Positions 5,588 through 9,564 of a DNA stretch of 9,564 nucleotides are shown in pieces. Source of the stretch: JAJZMA01 sp021850405. GTDB lineage: Bacteria; Chloroflexota; Dormibacteria; Aeolococcales; Aeolococcaceae. The position numbers and the translations under genes were made by a program. The notes under the pieces were generated by a model. That model made no database searches and was not told the origin of the DNA. It saw nothing but the letters and a program-made list of their open reading frames with translations. Position 1 is the stretch's first letter, and each line of letters starts with the position of its first letter. The stretch lies in NCBI GenBank assembly GCA_027365835.1, contig DAHXLU010000058.1:1-9564 (forward strand), in the 5' to 3' direction.

Positions 5588-6168
5588 TTGGGATACTGTT
5601 TGGACCTCCCGGTAGCGGCAAAGGCACACAGGCCCAGATGGCGGCACGGCGGTTTGCGCTGCCCCATGTGTCAACTGGAACAATACTGCGCGAGGAAGTT
5701 GAACGGAAATCTGAGCTGGGACGGCAGGTAGCACCACTGCTCGACAAGGGCGAACTGGTGCCAGATAGCCTGATACTTGAGATAGTTGGAAAGCATCTTG
5801 AGGAGGAACGGAGCAGGGGAGCTCTGCTGGACGGCTTTCCGCGGACTGTCGCCCAGGCGTCTGGGCTACTGTCGATGCTGAAAGAGCACGGGCTCACAAT
5901 TTTTGCTGTAGTGGCACTTGACGTGCCGGAAGGTGTGCTTGAGGGAAGAATACTCAAGCGTGGTGAGATTGAGCACCGCAGTGATGACAATGAGGAGAGT
6001 TTCCTGCGCCGGATGGCAGAGTACCGGGAAAAGACAGCGCCCGTCCTCAGCTATCTTGAGACCCAGGGAATCACCGTACACCATATTGATGGGGATGGCT
6101 CCATCGAGAGCGTAGCCGACAAGCTTTCGAGTTTTTTCTGCTCAGTTGGTCTTGCTCCGGTAGCGTGA
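5584..6168 (+). CDS. adk: Adenylate kinase, short-LID form
   Basis: Catalyses ATP + AMP = 2 ADP in the cytoplasm. The P-loop GPPGSGKGT (7-15) is intact, as are the AMP-site segment STG...R36 (30-36) and DGFPRT (83-88). The LID is the short, zinc-free type: RILKRGEIEHRSDDNEESFL (122-141), followed by RRMAEYREKTAPVLSYL. Length 194 fits the short-LID class rather than the 214-residue E. coli enzyme. Two departures: the AMP-site motif reads STGTILR where most homologues have STGD(I/M/L)(L/F)R, so T33 replaces a usually conserved aspartate, and the LID has EHRSDD where GRxDD is common. The catalytic residues otherwise look complete. The GTG start overlaps the secY TGA; AGAGAGGG at 5568-5575 is the ribosome-binding site. 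The secY-adk-map order is the classical Gram-positive arrangement. Confidence 0.96.
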   Translation: MIGILFGPPGSGKGTQAQMAARRFALPHVSTGTILREEVERKSELGRQVAPLLDKGELVPDSLILEIVGKHLEEERSRGALLDGFPRTVAQASGLLSMLKEHGLTIFAVVALDVPEGVLEGRILKRGEIEHRSDDNEESFLRRMAEYREKTAPVLSYLETQGITVHHIDGDGSIESVADKLSSFFCSVGLAPVA

Positions 6169-6172
6169 GTAG

Positions 6173-6982
6173 ATGAAGGTAGAAAGCTTTCGGCTGAAGC
6201 GTCCCGCGGAGGTTGAAAAGATGCGCGCTGCGGGACACATTCTCGGAGAGTGCCTCTCCTATCTCGAGACCCTCGTGCAGCCCGGGGTTACGCGTAATGA
6301 CATTGACCGGGCGGCAGATACCTTCATCCGTCAGCATGGTTGTGTTCCAGGATTTCTTGGGTACTATGGATATCCAAAGTCGATCTGCATTTCGGTCAAT
6401 GAAGAGGTAGTTCACGGTATTCCGTCTGACAGGCCATTCCAGGATGGCGATCTGGTTGGCCTTGACTGTGGCCTCACCCTGGACGGCTGGTGGGCAGACT
6501 CTGGATGCAGTGTGATCTGTGGCAACGGCAGTGACGAGGCGCGCACACTGCTGGCTGTGACCAATGAGGCACTTGCCATAGGCATTTCGCAGGCAGTTCC
6601 AGGAAATCACATAGGTGATATTGGGCATGCTGTCCAGGAGTATGTCGAGGGAAAGGGGTTTTCTGTGGTGAGATCGTATGTTGGGCATGGGATAGGGAGG
6701 GACATGCACGAGCCGCCCCAGGTGCCAAACTATGGTCGTCCTGGAACTGGCAACCTGATAAAGCCAGGGCTTGTCATTGCGATCGAGCCCATGGTCAATG
6801 CCGGCTCGGCTGCGGTTCATGTACTTTCCGACGAGTGGACGGTGGTGACTGATGACGGGAGACTTTCCTGTTACGCCGAACATACCATTGCGGTCCTCGA
6901 TGATGGCCCGGAGATACTGACGGTCCGGCCCACTGTCCCTGCAGCTGAGGTGGTAAAGGTGGGCGACCGGACGCGGATTTGA
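6173..6982 (+). CDS. map: Methionine aminopeptidase, type I
   Basis: Removes the initiator methionine from new proteins when the second residue is small. All catalytic positions of the pita-bread fold are present: H81 in NEEVVHGIPS, metal ligands D98 (LDCG) and D109 (ADSG), H172 in GHGIGRDMHE, H179, E205 in AIEPM and E236 in YAEHTIAV. The absence of the type II insertion between the last histidine and glutamate pairs makes it type I, and there is no N-terminal zinc-finger extension. Its 269 residues match the 250-265 usual length with a short C-terminal tail after ILTVRP. The ATG at 6173 is four bases after the adk stop, with only a weak GTGAG just upstream, so coupling to adk is likely. It is the last recognisable gene of the operon here; infA and rpmJ do not follow. 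Confidence 0.97.
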   Translation: MKVESFRLKRPAEVEKMRAAGHILGECLSYLETLVQPGVTRNDIDRAADTFIRQHGCVPGFLGYYGYPKSICISVNEEVVHGIPSDRPFQDGDLVGLDCGLTLDGWWADSGCSVICGNGSDEARTLLAVTNEALAIGISQAVPGNHIGDIGHAVQEYVEGKGFSVVRSYVGHGIGRDMHEPPQVPNYGRPGTGNLIKPGLVIAIEPMVNAGSAAVHVLSDEWTVVTDDGRLSCYAEHTIAVLDDGPEILTVRPTVPAAEVVKVGDRTRI

Positions 6983-7361
6983 ACCCTGCAGGCTGGGGGA
7001 GACCAGAGTTTGCCTGTGCTGGAGGCATATGGTGCACCGACGGCTGGCACGGGTAAAAAGAGCCTGGCTGCGCGCAGTGGGAGGGAGCAAAGACTGTAGC
7101 CTCGGCTATGGATATGGATGGAATAGTGCCAACGGCATAGCGTGCGCTCGGGACAGACAGTGGCCGAGCAGAGTAGTTGGAGTCGGTAGAGCAGTGATGT
7201 CATGCGCTGAAACATGTGTTGGGAAAGGTGGAGTTCGCGAGCCGGCGAGATGTTTGCCTGTGAGCCCATTTTGACGTTTGACATCACTGTCTCCGGCAGC
7301 CCTCAGGCTGAATCCTCTGGTAACCCTTTTCAGTGACAGACAGGATCTCGATCTTGTCATA
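6983..7361 (+). other. Region after map with no recognisable gene
   Basis: No r-protein gene (infA, rpmJ, rpsM) can be found here in any frame. The map frame stays open for about 38 codons after its TGA, but the translation resembles nothing I know. A frame from ATG 7029 to 7274 (81 codons) has GGAGG at 7021-7025, only three bases upstream; its product is rich in Arg, Gly and Trp with no family resemblance, so I do not call it. Visible structure is modest: a perfect 10-base palindrome CTGCGCGCAG (7068-7077), TAGC-CTCG-GCTA (7097-7108), GCTATG/CATAGC (7105-7110 and 7136-7141) and an 11-base direct repeat GTTTGCCTGTG (7008-7018 and 7252-7262). None is followed by a T-run, so no terminator is called. 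No promoter with both boxes is convincing. Confidence 0.6.
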
Positions 7362-9239
7362 ATGGGACCTGACCACGCTTTTCGTGCATGTGGAGCGATT
7401 GGTGCGGGCAAACGTGGTGCTAACGGCCACAATACGTTAGGGACGTGTAGCTGTGAGACTTTTTTGAAAGATACTGCCCAGACTGCAGGTGGGTCTGGTG
7501 CGGAGAAGGCTCGATCGCGGGGTTGGTCGATCCTTCAGCAGTGCGCTATTCTGGCAGGGTTCCTCCTCCTCGGTTTTGCATTTTGTGCGAGCGTATGGGG
7601 GGATCCCACCCACCGGTACGTAGGTGTCGGTGGTGACCCCATACAGACCGCAACATTTATGGCATACACGGTTTTTGCCATGACCCACGGTCACATGCCG
7701 CTCTTCTCGGGGTGGTTCAATGCTCCGGCGGGAGTCAACATGATGTGGAACACCTCAGTCATCGCCGTATCGGTGCTGCTGACACCAGTTCTCCTGCTGG
7801 CCGGAGGTATTGCCGCCTACAACGTTGCCCTTGCATTAGGCATCGCACTTAGCGGCTGGGCGGCGTATCTGTTTGCACGGCGACTTGGGGGCGGGTTGGC
7901 TGGATCGCTCTGCGCGGGACTTCTTTATGGCTATTCTCCGTACATGGTTGGGCAATCCCTGGGACATCTCAATCTGGTCATTGTCATTTTCCCTCCACTG
8001 GTGGGTTTGTTGACCTATGACCTTGTTGTGGTCCAGACCCGCGCCGCATGGCAGGTCGGCATTTTGTTGGGGCTGGCAATTGCTATCCAGGTCTATATTT
8101 CGGAGGAAGTTGCAGCCACCACGGTGCTGGTCGCACTTGGGATTGTCCTGGTAATTGGCATAGATGCCGCCTCGCGGTTGCCTCTGCCAACGGTGAAGGC
8201 GCATGCAAGGCATGCGCTACGGGGAGCTTTGTTAGCTGCAGGGATGGCCATTGTTCTTGCCGGGCCCGCAATTATTTTTCAGTTTTTTGGCCCTGACGTT
8301 GTTGCCCGGGTCGTCCAGCTTCCGGAGGTCTTCAACCCCCTCGCTCTCATCCTGCCGACCACCAATGAATTGCTTGCACCCCGGAGCGTCGCAAATCTGC
8401 CAGCTGTACTTCCGGTGAACTATGCAGAGGATGACGTCTACCTTGGGATCCCCCTTATGGCATTTCTGCTGGCAGGGGGGTGGGTGTTGCGGAGAGACAG
8501 ACGAATCCTGATTCTTGCGGGTTCCGCGGTCGTCATAGCTGTCATCGCTCTGGGATGGGGCTGGAGCGAGCTTTCTTCCGTGCCCATACTCAGGGATGTC
8601 CTGCCAAATCGCCTGAGTGTGTACACTGTGCTCCTTGGCGGATCTGCACTGGCGGTGGCGATGGGGTCTGTGCGTAGTCGTCGCGGCAGTCTGGCGCTTA
8701 CGATTGCTGCGCTGCTCTCTTTGGCGTGTTTTATTCCGGCGTTGCCCAGGCCGGTTACTACCCTAGATGTTCCTGTCAGGCTTCCTGCTGCTGTTGCCAG
8801 GGCAGTTCCCCCCGGTTCGGTCGTGGCATTTGCTCCATATGCAACTACGTACCAGCCTCTCGACATGCAGTACCTGGTCAACGATAGCTACCGGTTCCGG
8901 CTAGTTGGAGGCTACGCGTACGTGCCGCTTAGGCTGGGTTGCCCAGCAACTCAACTCAAGGCGCTGACCCGGGCGTCCAGGCTCGTCATCAACCCGTCGG
9001 TATCGGAGGTAGCTACTGTCCGTAGCCTCCTGGAGAAGTTACAGGTCAGGGCTGTGATCGACCCTCCCACGGTAGCCTTCCTCGGATATCCGTTTTCCCA
9101 GACAGTCCGTCCAATCCCTGCTGAGCATGCTCTAGCCACTGCCTTTTACACCACTGTTCTCGGGCAGCCGGCTGTGAGCACGCAGGGGTTCCTTTTGTGG
9201 ATCGTGCCGAAAGCACCCAGGAGCTCTGCTGCCTGCTGA
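7362..9239 (+). CDS. Polytopic membrane protein, putative GT-C-type glycosyltransferase
   Basis: From ATG 7362 this encodes 625 residues: a soluble N-terminus of about 55, then about 12 membrane segments (first near 56-78, last near 442-461), then an extracytoplasmic domain of about 160 residues. After TM1 comes a loop with WGDP (D81) and GGDPIQ (D92), followed by HGHMPLFSGWFNAPAGVNMM and WNTS. Further motifs are YGYSPYMVGQSLGHLN (190-205) and ISEE (246-249). Acidic residues in the first outer loop plus this topology recall GT-C enzymes that use lipid-linked sugars. I recall similar uncharacterised proteins in Actinobacteria and Chloroflexota. Substrate and activity are not known, and a non-enzymatic role is possible. 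The start is uncertain: the frame opens at TTG 7278, ATG 7362 lacks a good ribosome-binding site, and TTG 7464, with GTGAG at 7453-7457, would leave 20 residues before TM1. The reading frame is intact, and the C-terminus ending in GFLLWIVPKAP looks complete. Confidence 0.85.
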   Translation: MGPDHAFRACGAIGAGKRGANGHNTLGTCSCETFLKDTAQTAGGSGAEKARSRGWSILQQCAILAGFLLLGFAFCASVWGDPTHRYVGVGGDPIQTATFMAYTVFAMTHGHMPLFSGWFNAPAGVNMMWNTSVIAVSVLLTPVLLLAGGIAAYNVALALGIALSGWAAYLFARRLGGGLAGSLCAGLLYGYSPYMVGQSLGHLNLVIVIFPPLVGLLTYDLVVVQTRAAWQVGILLGLAIAIQVYISEEVAATTVLVALGIVLVIGIDAASRLPLPTVKAHARHALRGALLAAGMAIVLAGPAIIFQFFGPDVVARVVQLPEVFNPLALILPTTNELLAPRSVANLPAVLPVNYAEDDVYLGIPLMAFLLAGGWVLRRDRRILILAGSAVVIAVIALGWGWSELSSVPILRDVLPNRLSVYTVLLGGSALAVAMGSVRSRRGSLALTIAALLSLACFIPALPRPVTTLDVPVRLPAAVARAVPPGSVVAFAPYATTYQPLDMQYLVNDSYRFRLVGGYAYVPLRLGCPATQLKALTRASRLVINPSVSEVATVRSLLEKLQVRAVIDPPTVAFLGYPFSQTVRPIPAEHALATAFYTTVLGQPAVSTQGFLLWIVPKAPRSSAAC

Positions 9240-9564
9240 GGCTCGTATGGACCTTTTGCTGAGTGTCTGGCATTCCTGGGAATCGTCTGCCTGGCGCGTT
9301 TCATGCTTGCTGCCGAGCCTGCGATTCTGGCAGCCTGCTATGGCGTTGCGAGGATGCCTGGGCACATACAGTCACTCCTGCGCAACCAGGGGGGGGGCAG
9401 TTGGGACATCCCCTGCCTGCGTGAGGAGGTTGTCCCAGTGCGTGTTGAAATTGAGTGGCGGTCAAATGACATTTTAGGCTACTACCTGTCCTGATTTATT
9501 TTCTTCTGCTGGCACCTCCTGTTTGAGAATGAGAACGTGATACAGGGTTCGTGCCAGGGCGGGG
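9240..9564. other. Terminal region without a confident gene
   Basis: The frame of the membrane-protein gene remains open after its TGA up to TGA 9492-9494 (84 codons), but the translation has no clear family resemblance and no good start. It includes a run of nine G (9389-9397). An inverted repeat GCTGCC/GGCAGC (9309-9314 and 9329-9334) encloses 14 bases, with no T-run after it. GAGGAGG at 9423-9429 precedes a GTG at 9438 that opens only 18 codons. On the reverse strand a frame is open from the window edge (9563) to TAA at 9474-9476. Its 29 residues (LARTLYHVLILKQEVPAEEN and flanks) look protein-like and could be the end of a convergent gene, but this is too short to call. Confidence 0.5.

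Noticed and set aside
6071..7090. Reverse-strand open frame of 339 codons opposite map
   Set aside because: It lies antisense to the fully conserved map gene, and its translation shows no family resemblance. Long antisense frames are common in GC-rich genes.
7029..7274. Small + ORF after map preceded by GGAGG
   Set aside because: The spacing is only three bases, the product resembles no protein I know, and Arg/Gly/Trp-rich composition is what non-coding GC-rich sequence gives.
7271..7363. Promoter candidates for the membrane-protein gene: TTGACG/TTGACA at 7271-7283 and GTGACA...CATAAT at 7333-7363
   Set aside because: The first pair has no -10 hexamer at 16-18 bases. The second has a 19-base spacer and overlaps the ATG at 7362. 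Neither is strong enough to call.
9309..9334. GCTGCC/GGCAGC inverted repeat as a terminator for the membrane-protein gene
   Set aside because: The stem is six pairs with a 14-base loop and there is no following T-run, so an intrinsic terminator is not supported.

Overview
The window is a nearly complete bacterial spc ribosomal-protein operon on the + strand, followed by a gene for a large membrane protein that does not belong to the usual r-protein block. The order is rplN (3' end only), rplX, rplE, rpsN (zinc-binding type), rpsH, rplF, rplR, rpsE, rpmD, rplO, secY, adk, map. All genes point the same way. They are separated by 0-20 bases or overlap by 4-14 bases, except for one 73-base gap between rplE and rpsN. 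This is a housekeeping region, and I see no mobile element, CRISPR array, tRNA or rRNA.

Organism: GC looks moderately high. Four genes in the block start with GTG (rpsE, rplO, secY, adk). S14 is the four-cysteine form. L24 has a C-terminal four-cysteine zinc ribbon, which I recall from Thermus and Chloroflexota L24 proteins. Adenylate kinase has the short LID. The final membrane protein resembles a family I associate with Chloroflexota and Actinobacteria. Together these suggest a member of Chloroflexota or a nearby deep-branching, Gram-positive-like lineage. This is an inference, not a firm assignment.

Layout: bases 2-6982 hold the operon. The r-proteins L14, L24, L5, L6, L18, L30, L15, S14, S8 and S5 build the two subunits. 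SecY is the protein-export channel. Adk balances adenine nucleotides, and Map removes the N-terminal methionine from new proteins. The 73-base rplE-rpsN gap is the most interesting non-coding sequence. It folds into a bulged hairpin whose core looks like the S8-binding site in helix 21 of 16S rRNA, and its base covers the rpsN Shine-Dalgarno sequence. It is therefore a strong candidate for a feedback operator bound by S8, the product of rpsH just downstream.

After map the conserved order breaks: infA, rpmJ, rpsM, rpsK, rpsD and rpoA do not follow. Instead there are about 300-480 bases with no recognisable gene, then a polytopic membrane protein (possible GT-C-type glycosyltransferase, start uncertain) ending at 9239. 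The last 325 bases hold no confident gene. They contain a nine-G run, and a short reverse-strand reading frame open to the window edge could be the end of a convergent gene.
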